A DNA stretch of 64,000 nt from Cupriavidus sp. YR651 (GCF_900101625.1 NZ_FMYZ01000001.1:62001-126000); one strand, 5' to 3'. Positions 15,353 to 24,567 are shown, numbered from the stretch's first letter. Made by a program: numbers and translations. Notes: a model not told the origin generated them from the letters alone.

Positions 15353-16915
15353 ATGCAGGACTGGTTCACAGACAGCCATGAGGCGTTTGCGCAGAAGGTT
15401 CAGACCATGACCGAACTATATGCTGAGGAATTCAATGCGTGTGCGACCTGCGAGCAACGGCCATGGTTCAGCTTCTTCTTCGATGGCACGGGAAACAATC
15501 TCAAGATTGATGAACCGAAGCAGAAGCTCTCCAATATTGCCCGCCTGCATCTAGGGCATGTCGATGATGATGAGCCTCTTATTAACCACTTCTACTATCC
15601 CGGCGTCGGCACCCCGCTCAACGCAAGCGATCCGAGCTGGTGGGAAAAGCTTCGCGACAGCGAACCGATTGGTGGTGGCTTCGGACTGGGCAGTGATGTG
15701 CGCCTGACCACCGCAGAGAGCGACTTGCGTCGATCCTTGCAAGCCAACCACAGAGTCACCCGCATCGACATTGCAGTCTTCGGCTTCTCACGCGGCGCGA
15801 CGCTGGCGCGTGCCTTCGTCAATCGCCTGCTCGCCAAATGTCAGATGAAAGACGGCGTGCCTCACTGGCCCTGCCGCACCGCGCTGGACGGCGAATCCGC
15901 GCCGCTGCACATCCGCTTTCTCGGCCTCTTCGACACGGTCGAGTCAGTCGGCCTGCCCACCCAAAATCTGTCCGACATGCGCCTGCACGTTCCCGAACAG
16001 GTCGAGCGGTGCGTTCACATTGTCTCGGGCCACGAACTGCGCGCCAGCTTCCCGCTCACGCCGGTGCGCGGCAGCACCGTGAGCTACGAGAAAATCGTCC
16101 TCCCGGGTGTGCATTCGGACGTGGGTGGCGGCTACCGTCCGGATGAGCAAGGTCGGTCAGACCAACTCGCGCGCATCGCGCTGAACCGCATGCGCCTGGA
16201 GGCGACGGTCAGCGGCGTTCCTTTCACGCCACCGGCACACCTGAAGAAGATGATCCAGGATCTCTTCGAATACGACGAAGACGTCAAAGTCCTGTTCGAT
16301 GAATACATGCGTACGCTGGGCGTATGCAGCACGCTGGAAGAGGAGCTGTTCCGGCACATGCGCCTCTACTACGGCTGGCTGAAGGTGCGTTTCGGCAAGA
16401 ATCCGTGCGAGCTCTACCAAGGGGCAAAATGCACGGACCCGGTCATCCAGCAGGAGCTTCAGGACATTCAGCAGTATCACGCGCGCATGAAGATGGACGC
16501 CGACACCATGAACTGGCGCGCGCATCTCACGCACCTGTGGAAGAACGACCGTGCCGAATACCATCGCACTGTCGCCGCCATCGATGGGCAGCGCAGTCCG
16601 CTGAGCAAGCCGCTCACGGATCAGGAAGCCGCGTACTGGGACGCCTGGCTCAATCCGCCCGCACTCTCCCCCAACCTGATTCGCTTCTTCGACCAGTACG
16701 TGCACGACTCGCGCGCCGGTTTCCTTCGCATCGACGCCAGCGGTTATCTGCGACCGCGTCAGATCATCGAGACCGCGGTGCCGCCCACGGCAACGGCGCG
16801 AGTGTTGGCAGCGAAGCCATTGGCTGTCCGAGACATGATGTCCCCGGGTGCTGACTCGTCCAGGGCACACTGGCCACTCATGATGGAGCTGCCTGCCTTG
16901 ACCGAGTGCCGGTAG
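15353..16915 (+). CDS. tle1: Tle1-type T6SS phospholipase effector (DUF2235)
   Basis: The protein has 520 residues. It is a DUF2235 alpha/beta hydrolase: F-F-F-D-G-T-G-N-N near residue 40, the lipase nucleophile elbow G-F-S-R-G-A with Ser146, the acid in G-V-H-S-D-V-G-G-G-Y with Asp256, and the C-terminal V-H-D-S-R-A-G-F with His451. The triad of the Tle1 family is therefore complete. Tle1 enzymes enter the target periplasm and hydrolyse phospholipids. A central helical insert (about 280-400) is typical. There is no signal peptide, as expected for T6SS cargo. Upstream lie VgrG, a DUF4123 adaptor and four lipoprotein genes, which fit loading and immunity. The first ~42 codons recur four times upstream as stubs. 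The last ~50 residues (after L-R-P-R-Q) are low in conserved features and may be a frayed end. Confidence 0.92.
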   Translation: MQDWFTDSHEAFAQKVQTMTELYAEEFNACATCEQRPWFSFFFDGTGNNLKIDEPKQKLSNIARLHLGHVDDDEPLINHFYYPGVGTPLNASDPSWWEKLRDSEPIGGGFGLGSDVRLTTAESDLRRSLQANHRVTRIDIAVFGFSRGATLARAFVNRLLAKCQMKDGVPHWPCRTALDGESAPLHIRFLGLFDTVESVGLPTQNLSDMRLHVPEQVERCVHIVSGHELRASFPLTPVRGSTVSYEKIVLPGVHSDVGGGYRPDEQGRSDQLARIALNRMRLEATVSGVPFTPPAHLKKMIQDLFEYDEDVKVLFDEYMRTLGVCSTLEEELFRHMRLYYGWLKVRFGKNPCELYQGAKCTDPVIQQELQDIQQYHARMKMDADTMNWRAHLTHLWKNDRAEYHRTVAAIDGQRSPLSKPLTDQEAAYWDAWLNPPALSPNLIRFFDQYVHDSRAGFLRIDASGYLRPRQIIETAVPPTATARVLAAKPLAVRDMMSPGADSSRAHWPLMMELPALTECR

Positions 16916-16996
16916 GCATCCGCATATGGCACGACGTACCACTGCTCCAATTCCGGATCAAACAGTGCCACCTCCCACTTCCGGCACCGCCCTATT

Positions 16997-17046
16997 CCAC
17001 ACGTTTACCCTAGGTTTTCATATAACCAGAAAAGGGTAAGGTGTGG
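16997..17046. promoter_or_regulatory. Probable operator/promoter of the GntR gene
   Basis: CCACACGTTTACCCT (16997-17011) pairs with AGGGTAAGGTGTGG (17033-17046) with a single-base bulge, and TATAAC at 17021 inside the spacer looks like a -10 box. The right arm ends four bases before the ATG at 17051 and also carries the AAGGTG Shine-Dalgarno, so autoregulation by the GntR protein is plausible. Confidence 0.45.
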
Positions 17047-17050
17047 CCCT

Positions 17051-17755
17051 ATGCAGACCCGGCCCATTACCCTGACCGAACACGTGATTCAGCAATTACG
17101 CGCGGAAATTGCCGACGGCATCTATCCCGTCGGCGCGCGGCTGCCGACCGGCAAGCAGCTGGCCGAACGCTTTGGCGTCAGCACGTCCGTGATCCGCGAG
17201 GTGACGGAACACCTGCGGTCCCAGGGGATGATCGAAAGCCGCCAGGGCCTGGGCAGCACGGTGCGGTCGCGTGTCAGCGACGCGGGATTCCGACTGTCCG
17301 GCAGCGTGGGCGCCGATGCGACCGATCTGGCCGAGATCTACGAACTTCGGCTGGATCTGGAGGGCGCCGCCGCCGCCATGGCCGCGCAACGCCGCACCGA
17401 CCAGGACATCGCGCGCCTCGGTGCGTTGCTCGACGCCCTCGCCGCCCAGCTGCATGACGCCGATCACGGCGTGGAGCCCGATATCCAGTTCCATATCGCC
17501 ATCGCCACGGCCACGCATAACAAGTACTACCTGCAACTGCTGCAATACCTGAACCTGCAGCTCCATCACGCCGTGCGGACCGCCCGCCTGAATTCGCGCA
17601 GGCAGCCCGGCCTGCCGGAGCAGGTGCACGGCGAGCACGTCGCCATTTTCGACGCCATCCGTCTCGGCGATGCCGAACAGGCCCGCCTGGCCGCAGCCGC
17701 GCACCTGCGCAATGCCGCGGCACGGCTCGGCCTGGCGCTGCGCCCGATCCGCTAA
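17051..17755 (+). CDS. GntR family regulator, FCD (FadR) type
   Basis: The protein has 234 residues. The N-terminal GntR winged helix (about 10-70) reads V-I-Q-Q-L-R-A-E-I, Y-P-V-G-A-R-L-P-T, L-A-E-R-F-G-V-S-T-S-V-I-R-E-V and a Q-G-L-G-S-T-V wing. The C-terminal FCD helical bundle has E-L-R-L-D-L-E-G-A-A-A followed by the metal/ligand residues in D-I-Q-F-H-I-A-I and H-G-E-H-V-A-I-F. FCD regulators usually sense small carboxylates through a bound metal. It lies 23 bases upstream of, and on the same strand as, an FAD-linked D-2-hydroxyacid dehydrogenase, so it probably regulates that gene in response to its substrate (for example D-lactate, glycolate or D-2-hydroxyglutarate). Confidence 0.92.
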   Translation: MQTRPITLTEHVIQQLRAEIADGIYPVGARLPTGKQLAERFGVSTSVIREVTEHLRSQGMIESRQGLGSTVRSRVSDAGFRLSGSVGADATDLAEIYELRLDLEGAAAAMAAQRRTDQDIARLGALLDALAAQLHDADHGVEPDIQFHIAIATATHNKYYLQLLQYLNLQLHHAVRTARLNSRRQPGLPEQVHGEHVAIFDAIRLGDAEQARLAAAAHLRNAAARLGLALRPIR

Positions 17756-17778
17756 CCCCTTCTCCAGCAAGGCACGAC

Positions 17779-19191
17779 ATGTCCGACGCCCATTTTCTCC
17801 AACGACTGACCGAAACGCTCGGCCCCGATGTGGTGGCGACCGCGCCCGACGATGTCGCGCCGTGGGTCTCGGACTGGCGCGGGCTCTACACAGGCCGCGC
17901 TCAGGCGGTGATTCGTCCGCGCACCACGGAACAGGTCTCGCAGGCGTTGGCGCTCTGCCAGCAGGCCGGCGTGCCGGTGGTCCCGCGCGGCGGCAATACG
18001 GGCCTGTGCGGCGGCGCCGCGCCGGACAACAACGCCGCCAACGTCGTGCTGAGCCTTGACCGCATGGACAAGATTCGTTCCATCGACACCATTGCCAATA
18101 CGATGGTCGTCGAGGCCGGCTGCATTCTCGGCAACCTCCGCCGTGCGGCCGGGGACGCCGACCGGCTGTTTCCGCTGTCGCTGGCCGCCGAGGATTCCTG
18201 CCAGATCGGCGGCAACCTGGCGACCAATGCCGGCGGCGTTAACGTCGTCCGCTACGGCATGACGCGCGAACTCGTGCTCGGCGTGGAAGCCGTGCTGCCG
18301 AGCGGCGAGATCTTTCACGGCCTGCGCACGCTGCGCAAGGACAACACCGGCTATGACCTCAAGCAGTTGCTGATCGGGTCGGAAGGCACGCTCGGCGTGA
18401 TTACCGCCGCCGCGCTGCGCCTGCTGCCGCGCGCGGATTCCCGCGCCGTGGTGCTGGCTGCTGTCGATTCGCCGGATCAGGCGCTCAAGCTGTTCTCGCT
18501 GCTGTTCGCGCAATGCGGCCCCCGGCTCCAGGCGTTCGAGTTCTTTACCGGCGCCTGCCTGGACCTGGTGTTGAAGCATGCCGAGGGCGTCCAGGCCCCC
18601 TTCCCGGACCGCCATCCGGCCTATGTGCTGGTGGAGATCGCCGATACGGCCTCCGAGGACCTCCTGAACTCGCTGCTGGAAGCCGTCATCGGCGATGCGC
18701 TGGAATGCGGGTTGTGCCAGGACGCGGCCGTGTCCGCGTCGCTGGCCCAGCTGCAAAGCCTGTGGCGCCTGCGCGAGGAAATCTCCGAATCCCAGCGCGC
18801 CGACGGCCTGCACCTGAAGCACGACGTCTCGCTGCCGATCGAGGCCATTCCGGCGTTCATGGCGTCGATGGAAGCGCGGCTGCTGGCGCGCCACCCCGGC
18901 ATCCGCCCGTTCATCTTCGGGCATTTCGGCGACGGCAACCTGCACTACAACCTGTCGCGGCCGGCGGGCGCCGACCCGAAATGGGCGCTCAACGAAGGCA
19001 AGGCCGTGAGCGAGGAAGTCCTGGAGGAAGTGGCCCGCTATGACGGCAGCATCAGCGCCGAACATGGCATCGGCCAGCTCAAGCGCGAATCCTTCCTGGC
19101 GCTCAAGGACCCGCTGGAATTGCGGCTGATGCGGGCCATCAAGCAGGTGTTCGATCCATCCGGCATCATGAATCCGGGCAAGCTGCTCTGA
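17779..19191 (+). CDS. FAD-binding D-2-hydroxyacid dehydrogenase (GlcD/D2HGDH type)
   Basis: The protein has 470 residues. The N-terminal FAD domain of the PCMH fold shows V-V-P-R-G-G-N-T-G-L-C-G-G, then S-C-Q-I-G-G-N-L-A-T-N-A-G-G-V-N and G-Y-D-L-K-Q-L-L-I-G-S-E-G-T-L-G-V-I-T. The C-terminal cap ends with G-H-F-G-D-G-N-L-H-Y-N and S-A-E-H-G-I-G, whose His residues bind metal and substrate in D-2-hydroxyglutarate and D-lactate dehydrogenases. The enzyme oxidises a D-2-hydroxy acid to the 2-keto acid and passes electrons to a flavoprotein or quinone. It follows the FCD regulator. No glcE or glcF is adjacent, so it resembles the single-subunit enzymes. The exact substrate is not determined. Confidence 0.92.
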   Translation: MSDAHFLQRLTETLGPDVVATAPDDVAPWVSDWRGLYTGRAQAVIRPRTTEQVSQALALCQQAGVPVVPRGGNTGLCGGAAPDNNAANVVLSLDRMDKIRSIDTIANTMVVEAGCILGNLRRAAGDADRLFPLSLAAEDSCQIGGNLATNAGGVNVVRYGMTRELVLGVEAVLPSGEIFHGLRTLRKDNTGYDLKQLLIGSEGTLGVITAAALRLLPRADSRAVVLAAVDSPDQALKLFSLLFAQCGPRLQAFEFFTGACLDLVLKHAEGVQAPFPDRHPAYVLVEIADTASEDLLNSLLEAVIGDALECGLCQDAAVSASLAQLQSLWRLREEISESQRADGLHLKHDVSLPIEAIPAFMASMEARLLARHPGIRPFIFGHFGDGNLHYNLSRPAGADPKWALNEGKAVSEEVLEEVARYDGSISAEHGIGQLKRESFLALKDPLELRLMRAIKQVFDPSGIMNPGKLL

Positions 19192-19303
19192 GAGGTTGCT
19201 TCAAAATGAAGCGAAGCGGTCCTGGCTAGGCGTGCGGCCGCAGACAGTACAACTGGTACGGCAAGGCCGCGCAACGACGCCAGGATCTTTTTGAAGCGAC
19301 CTC
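19192..19303 (+). repeat. Dispersed MITE-like repeat, copy A
   Basis: This 112-bp element has terminal inverted repeats GAGGTTGCTTCAAAA (left) and TTTTGAAGCGACCTC (right; 14 of 15 match), plus subterminal TCCTGGC/GCCAGGA. It begins at the base after the dehydrogenase stop codon. Copies B (45876, longer) and C (53779, opposite orientation) are in this window. It encodes no transposase. Confidence 0.9.
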
Positions 19304-19396
19304 ATGAGGCCGGGGTGCCACAGGCTTGCACTGCACACGGCGCTATACTGTGGGCCCCTTTCCGCACCCTCACCGCATCGAGGCGGTCCGAAAAAA

Positions 19397-20605
19397 TTGG
19401 CTGATCAAGACCTGAGCAGGCTGAAAATCGACCGCAGCGCCATGGCCCCCGCGCCACGCCGGCGCCGCCGTTGGGTTCGCTACGCGATCATCGCGCTGGT
19501 TATCCTCGCCGTGATTGGCATCGGCGCCCGGCTGGCCGGACCCCAGGCCGTGGAAACCGCCACCGTCACGTCGGCGTACCCATCCCAGAACTACACGCTC
19601 CTCAATGCCACGGGCTACGTGGTGCCGCAGCGCAAGGCCGCCGTCTCCTCAAAGGCCCAGGGCCGGCTGGAATGGCTCGGCGTGCTCGAAGGTTCGCGCG
19701 TGAAGAAGGACGAGATCATCGCCCGGATCGAGAGCCGCGATGTCGCGGCTTCGCTGGCACAGGCGACCGCGCAGGTGCGCGTGGCACAGGCCAACCTGCA
19801 GCTCCAGCAGGCCGAGCTGCGCGATGCGGAAGTCAACCTGCGCCGCTCGGAAGTCCTGCTGGTGCCCAAGGCCATCTCCACCCAGCAGTACGACGCGGAC
19901 CTGGCCCGCTACAACAAGGCCCGCGCGTCGATCAACAACTCGCAGGCCGCCATCACTTCGGCACAGGCCAATGCCCAGGCCGCGCAAGTCGCCGTGGATC
20001 AGACCGTGATCCGTTCGCCCTTTGACGGCGTGGTGCTGATCAAGCATGCCAACGTCGGGGACAACATCACGCCGTTTTCCGCCGCGTCCGACACCAAGGG
20101 CGCCGTCGTGACGATCGCCGACATGGACACGCTGGAGGTGGAGGCCGACGTCGCCGAATCCAACATCGCCAAGATCACCGCCGACCAGCCGGCCGAGATC
20201 CTGCTGGACGCCCTGCCCGACCTGCGCCTGGCCGGCCGCGTGTCCCGCATCGTGCCGACGGTGGACCGGTCCAAGGCCACCGTGCTGGTCAAGGTGCGCT
20301 TTGTCGATCGTGACCCGCGCGTGCTGCCGGACATGAGCGCGAAGATCGCATTCCTGTCGAAACCCGTGCCGCCCGAAGACAGGAAGCCGCTGGTGGCGGT
20401 GCAACCCGCCGCCGTGGCGGAACGCGACGGCAAGAAGGTGGTCTTCGTCATCCGGGACGGCAAGGCGCAGCAGGTGCCGGTCACCACCGGCGCACGGATC
20501 GGCGAACTGGTGGCCGTCCAGGGCGTGAAGCCCGGCGACACGCTCGTGCTGGCGCCCGGCGACAAGCTCGCCGACGGCAGCAAGGTCACCGTGGCGAAGA
20601 AATAA
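19397..20605 (+). CDS. Membrane fusion (HlyD-like) adaptor of an ABC export system
   Basis: The protein has about 402 residues from the TTG at 19397, chosen because L-S-R-L-K-I-D-R before the basic run is typical of the N-terminus in this group and GAGGCGG lies upstream; ATG 19442 is the alternative. Residues ~18-42 hold a basic stretch (R-R-R-R-R-W) and one inner-membrane helix. The periplasmic part has a lipoyl half-motif, a coiled-coil hairpin rich in A-Q-A-N/Q-L-Q-Q-A-E, then I-R-S-P-F-D-G-V-V. Such adaptors link an inner-membrane ABC transporter to an outer-membrane channel. It heads an operon with one ATPase and two FtsX-type permeases, spaced by 1, 3 and 16 bases. No outer-membrane factor is adjacent. 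Confidence 0.9.
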   Translation: MADQDLSRLKIDRSAMAPAPRRRRRWVRYAIIALVILAVIGIGARLAGPQAVETATVTSAYPSQNYTLLNATGYVVPQRKAAVSSKAQGRLEWLGVLEGSRVKKDEIIARIESRDVAASLAQATAQVRVAQANLQLQQAELRDAEVNLRRSEVLLVPKAISTQQYDADLARYNKARASINNSQAAITSAQANAQAAQVAVDQTVIRSPFDGVVLIKHANVGDNITPFSAASDTKGAVVTIADMDTLEVEADVAESNIAKITADQPAEILLDALPDLRLAGRVSRIVPTVDRSKATVLVKVRFVDRDPRVLPDMSAKIAFLSKPVPPEDRKPLVAVQPAAVAERDGKKVVFVIRDGKAQQVPVTTGARIGELVAVQGVKPGDTLVLAPGDKLADGSKVTVAKK

Positions 20606-20606
20606 C

Positions 20607-21302
<696 letters not shown>

Positions 21303-21305
21303 GCC

Positions 21306-22460
21306 ATGTACCTGCCGAAGCTGATCGCCCGCAATGCGATGCGCCACAAGCTGCGCACCACCCTGACGGTGCTCGGACTGGTCATCGCCGTGCTGGCCTA
21401 CGGGCTGCTGCAGACCGTGGTCGACGCCTGGTACGCGGGCGCGGCGGCGGCATCCAACGCGCGGCTGGTCACGCGCAACGCCATCTCGCTGGTGTTCCCC
21501 CTCCCCCTGAGCTACGAAAACCGCATCCGCGGCGTGGATGGCGTCACGCAGGTGGCGCGGTCCAACTGGTTTGGCGGCGTCTACCGCGACCCCAAGAACT
21601 TCTTCGCCCAGTTCGCGGTGTCGGACAACTACCTCGACCTGTACCCCGAGTTCATCGTGCCGCCGCAGCAGCGCGCCGATTACCAGCGCGACCGCCGTGG
21701 CGCGCTGATCGGCCGGCAACTGGCGGACCAGTACGGGTTCAAGATCGGCGACGTCGTCCCGATCAAGGGCACGATCTACCCCGGCACGTGGGACTTCATC
21801 GTGCGCGGCATCATGGAGGGGCGCGACGAAAGCACGATCACGCGCCAGATGATCTTCCATTGGGAATACCTGAACGAAACCGTCCGCAAGAAGACCGCCC
21901 GGCAGGCGGACCAGGTGGGCGTCTTCGTGCTGGGCATCGACAATCCTGACAATGCGGCAGCCATCTCGCGCACCGTCGACAACGTATTCAAGAATTCGCT
22001 GGCGGAGACGCTGACGGAAACCGAGCAGGCGTTCCAGCTCGGCTTCGTGGCGATGTCCAACCAGATCATCGCGGCGATCCGCGTGGTGTCCTATGTGGTG
22101 ATCGTCATCGTCATGGCGGTCATGGCCAACGCCATGGCGATGAGCGCGCGCGAGCGCATCACCGAATACGCCACGCTCAAGGCGCTGGGATTCGGCCCCG
22201 GCTTCCTGTCGCTGCTCGTGTTCGGGGAGTCGCTGATCATCAGCACGGTGGGCGGCGCCATCGGCATGCTGCTGACGCCGCCGGCCGCCAGCTTCTTCAA
22301 GCAGGCCGTGGGCGGGGTGTTCCCGGTCTTCACCGTATCGCACGAAACGGCGGCGATGCAGGCCGCCTGCGCGCTGGTGGTCGGGCTGGCCGCGGCCATC
22401 GTGCCTGCGGTGCAGGCCGCACGGGTGCGTATCGTCGAAGGCCTGCGGGCCATCGGCTAA
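21306..22460 (+). CDS. FtsX-type ABC transporter permease, first of two
   Basis: The protein has 384 residues. It starts M-Y-L-P-K-L-I-A-R-N-A-M-R-H-K-L-R-T-T-L-T, the amphipathic helix and first transmembrane helix usual for FtsX/MacB permeases. A ~200-residue periplasmic domain follows, then three C-terminal helices, with R-E-R-I-T-E-Y-A-T-L-K-A-L-G as the coupling segment that contacts the ATPase. It pairs with the second permease downstream to form a heterodimer on the ATPase encoded upstream. A charged D-R-R-G-A-L-I-G-R-Q-L-A sequence in the periplasmic part matches the MacB-PCD fold. Membrane site: inner membrane. Confidence 0.92.
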   Translation: MYLPKLIARNAMRHKLRTTLTVLGLVIAVLAYGLLQTVVDAWYAGAAAASNARLVTRNAISLVFPLPLSYENRIRGVDGVTQVARSNWFGGVYRDPKNFFAQFAVSDNYLDLYPEFIVPPQQRADYQRDRRGALIGRQLADQYGFKIGDVVPIKGTIYPGTWDFIVRGIMEGRDESTITRQMIFHWEYLNETVRKKTARQADQVGVFVLGIDNPDNAAAISRTVDNVFKNSLAETLTETEQAFQLGFVAMSNQIIAAIRVVSYVVIVIVMAVMANAMAMSARERITEYATLKALGFGPGFLSLLVFGESLIISTVGGAIGMLLTPPAASFFKQAVGGVFPVFTVSHETAAMQAACALVVGLAAAIVPAVQAARVRIVEGLRAIG

Positions 22461-22476
22461 GCCATCGGACGCCAGG

Positions 22477-23643
22477 ATGGTTATCCCGCTCCACTACATC
22501 GCGCGCAACATCTGGGCCCGGCGGCTGACCACGACGCTCACGGCCGGCGGCCTGGCGCTGGTGGTGTTCGTGTTTGCCACGATGCTGATGCTGGACGCCG
22601 GCCTCAAGCAGACGCTGGTGACGACTGGCGAGCGCGACAATGTGGTCCTGATCCGCAAGGGCGCGGAGACCGAGGTCCAGAGCGCGATTTCCCGCGACCA
22701 GGCGGCCGCGATGGAGATGCATCCGGCCGTGGCGATGAACGCCGAGGGCCGGCCGATGGCGTCCCGGGAAGCCGTGGTGTTGATCTCGCTGACCAAGACC
22801 GGACTCAGCACGCCGTCGAACGTGGTGATCCGGGGCGTATCGCCACAGGGAGTCACGCTGCGGCCGCAGATCCGGATGGTGGCAGGCCGCGTGTTCAAGC
22901 CCGGATCGGCCGAGATTATCGTCGGCAGCGGCATTGCCAAGGGCTTCGGCGGTGTGCGGATCGGCGAGCACCTGCGCTTTGCCCAGCGCGACTGGACGGT
23001 CGTCGGGCACTTCGACGCGGGCGGCAGCGGCTTCGACTCCGAGATCTGGGGCGACGTCGACCAGCTCATGCAATCCTTCCGGCGCGGCAGCTACTCGTCG
23101 ATGGTCGTGCGGCTGGCGCAGCAGGACGGCTTTGACAAGTTCCGGGCCGATATCGATGTGGACCCGCGGCTCGCCAACGAGGCCAAGCGCGAACAGGTCT
23201 TCTACAGCGACCAGTCGAAGGCGCTGTCCACGTTTATCAATATCCTGGGCGTGACGCTGACCTCGATCTTCTCGATTGCGGCGATGATCGGCGCGATGAT
23301 CACGATGTATGCCTCCGTGGCCAATCGTGTGGGCGAGATTGGCACGCTGCGCGCGCTGGGCTTCAAGCGGGCCAATGTGCTGGCGGCCTTCCTGATCGAA
23401 GCCATCCTGCTGGGGCTGGTGGGCGGCGTGGCGGGCCTTGCCTGCGCGGCGCTGATGCAGCTCGCGTCGTTCTCCACGACGAACTTCCAGACCTTTGCGG
23501 ATCTGTCGTTCCGCTTCATCCTGACGCCGGCCATCGTCGTCAAGACGCTGCTGTTTGCCATGGCGATGGGCCTGATCGGCGGCTTCCTGCCCGCCATGCG
23601 AGCCTCGCGGCTCAATATCGTCGACGCGCTGCGGGCACGCTAG
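22477..23643 (+). CDS. FtsX-type ABC transporter permease, second of two
   Basis: The protein has 388 residues with the same layout as the preceding permease: one N-terminal helix (T-T-T-L-T-A-G-G-L-A-L-V-V-F-V-F-A), a periplasmic MacB-like domain, and three C-terminal helices with the coupling segment N-R-V-G-E-I-G-T-L-R-A-L-G-F-K-R. The two are similar in design but not identical, so this is a heterodimeric exporter rather than a MacB homodimer. It ends the operon; a LysR gene converges on it from the other strand 33 bases on. Confidence 0.92.
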   Translation: MVIPLHYIARNIWARRLTTTLTAGGLALVVFVFATMLMLDAGLKQTLVTTGERDNVVLIRKGAETEVQSAISRDQAAAMEMHPAVAMNAEGRPMASREAVVLISLTKTGLSTPSNVVIRGVSPQGVTLRPQIRMVAGRVFKPGSAEIIVGSGIAKGFGGVRIGEHLRFAQRDWTVVGHFDAGGSGFDSEIWGDVDQLMQSFRRGSYSSMVVRLAQQDGFDKFRADIDVDPRLANEAKREQVFYSDQSKALSTFINILGVTLTSIFSIAAMIGAMITMYASVANRVGEIGTLRALGFKRANVLAAFLIEAILLGLVGGVAGLACAALMQLASFSTTNFQTFADLSFRFILTPAIVVKTLLFAMAMGLIGGFLPAMRASRLNIVDALRAR

Positions 23644-23676
23644 ATTCGGACGACGAGCGTGCCACGGCGGCGCCGC

Positions 23677-24567
23677 TCAGCCCAGCACCTCCTCGCAGAC
23701 CGACAACCATGCCCGGGCGGCATGCGACAGATAGCGGTCCGGCAGCCAGATATGCGCGAGCGCCCAGTCCATCGTCGGCTCGGTCAACCGCGCGACGGCC
23801 AGGTTGTCGCGGGCCTCAAGCCGCGACAGCAACGGTTCCGGCAGGAAGGTCGTGCCGAGTCCGGCTGCAGCCATCGCCGCCAGGAAATCCCAGTGCCCGC
23901 TCTGCGCCACCACGCGCGGCTCCATGCGTGCCTCCAGAAACGCCTGCCGCAGCTTCCGTGTGAGCGAGAAGTCGTCCGTCAGCAGCACGAGGGGTTCGTC
24001 GCGCAGCGCGGCCAGCGTCACCGTCCGCCCACTGGCCCAGGCGGCCTTCTGCGGCCCGACCGCCCAGATCGGATATTTGGCGAACTGCCGCGTGGCCAGC
24101 GCCAGCCCGCTATCCCCCGGCAGCACCGTGGCGCCGACTTCCAGCTGCCCACTCGCGACATGCTGCTCCACCACCTGCCCGCCGTGCTCGGACAGCGTCA
24201 GTTCCAGATTGGGATAGCGCTTGCGGAAGGCGCTGACCGCCGGCGAGAAGAACAGGTTGACCATCGGCGGAATGCCGACCGCCAGTTGCCCTCGCCCCAG
24301 CGACGACAGGTCGGCCACCTCCAGCGTCAGCCGATGCACCACGCCAAGCGCTTCCTGCCCCCGGTCGTAGACAACCTTGCCGACGTCGGTCAGTCGCACC
24401 GTCTTGCCTTCGCGGATCAGCAGTGGCTGGCCGACCTCATCTTCCAGCTGCTTCACCATCTTGCTGATGGTCGACTGCGTCACAAAAAGTGACGTGGCCG
24501 CCTGGGTAAAGCTCTTCAGACGCGCGGTTTCAACGAAGTAGCGCAAGGCGCGGATGTCGATTGGCAT
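23677..24567 (-). CDS. LysR family transcriptional regulator, divergent from a FUSC transporter
   Basis: The protein has 296 residues. The N-terminal helix-turn-helix reads I-R-A-L-R-Y-F-V-E-T-A-R-L-K-S-F-T-Q-A-A, then T-Q-S-T-I-S-K-M-V-K-Q-L-E and P-L-L-I-R-E-G-K. The effector domain starts at L-G-R-G-Q-L-A-V-G-I-P-P. The sequence resembles the CidR/YwbI type of LysR protein. It is divergent from the FUSC-family membrane protein gene (128-base gap), which is the likely target. LysR plus FUSC/AaeB pairs often control efflux of aromatic acids. Confidence 0.92.
   Translation of the reverse strand: MPIDIRALRYFVETARLKSFTQAATSLFVTQSTISKMVKQLEDEVGQPLLIREGKTVRLTDVGKVVYDRGQEALGVVHRLTLEVADLSSLGRGQLAVGIPPMVNLFFSPAVSAFRKRYPNLELTLSEHGGQVVEQHVASGQLEVGATVLPGDSGLALATRQFAKYPIWAVGPQKAAWASGRTVTLAALRDEPLVLLTDDFSLTRKLRQAFLEARMEPRVVAQSGHWDFLAAMAAAGLGTTFLPEPLLSRLEARDNLAVARLTEPTMDWALAHIWLPDRYLSHAARAWLSVCEEVLG

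Larger units (their letters stand above)
12749..15478 (+). repeat. Tandem array of a ~660-bp unit (effector 5' stub plus lipoprotein gene)
   Basis: Equivalent points recur at nearly constant spacing: effector start codons at 13364, 14024, 14689 and 15353 (660, 665, 664 bases), and lipoprotein start codons at 12849, 13515, 14174 and 14838 (666, 659, 664 bases). The shared sequence enters the intact effector gene only as far as about 15478 (W-F-S-F-F), which marks the duplication junction. The array was built by repeated tandem duplication and then diverged. Confidence 0.9.

Noticed and set aside
12749..15478. CRISPR-like or REP array
   Set aside because: The repeating unit is ~660 bases and codes for lipoproteins; there are no short repeats with unique spacers.
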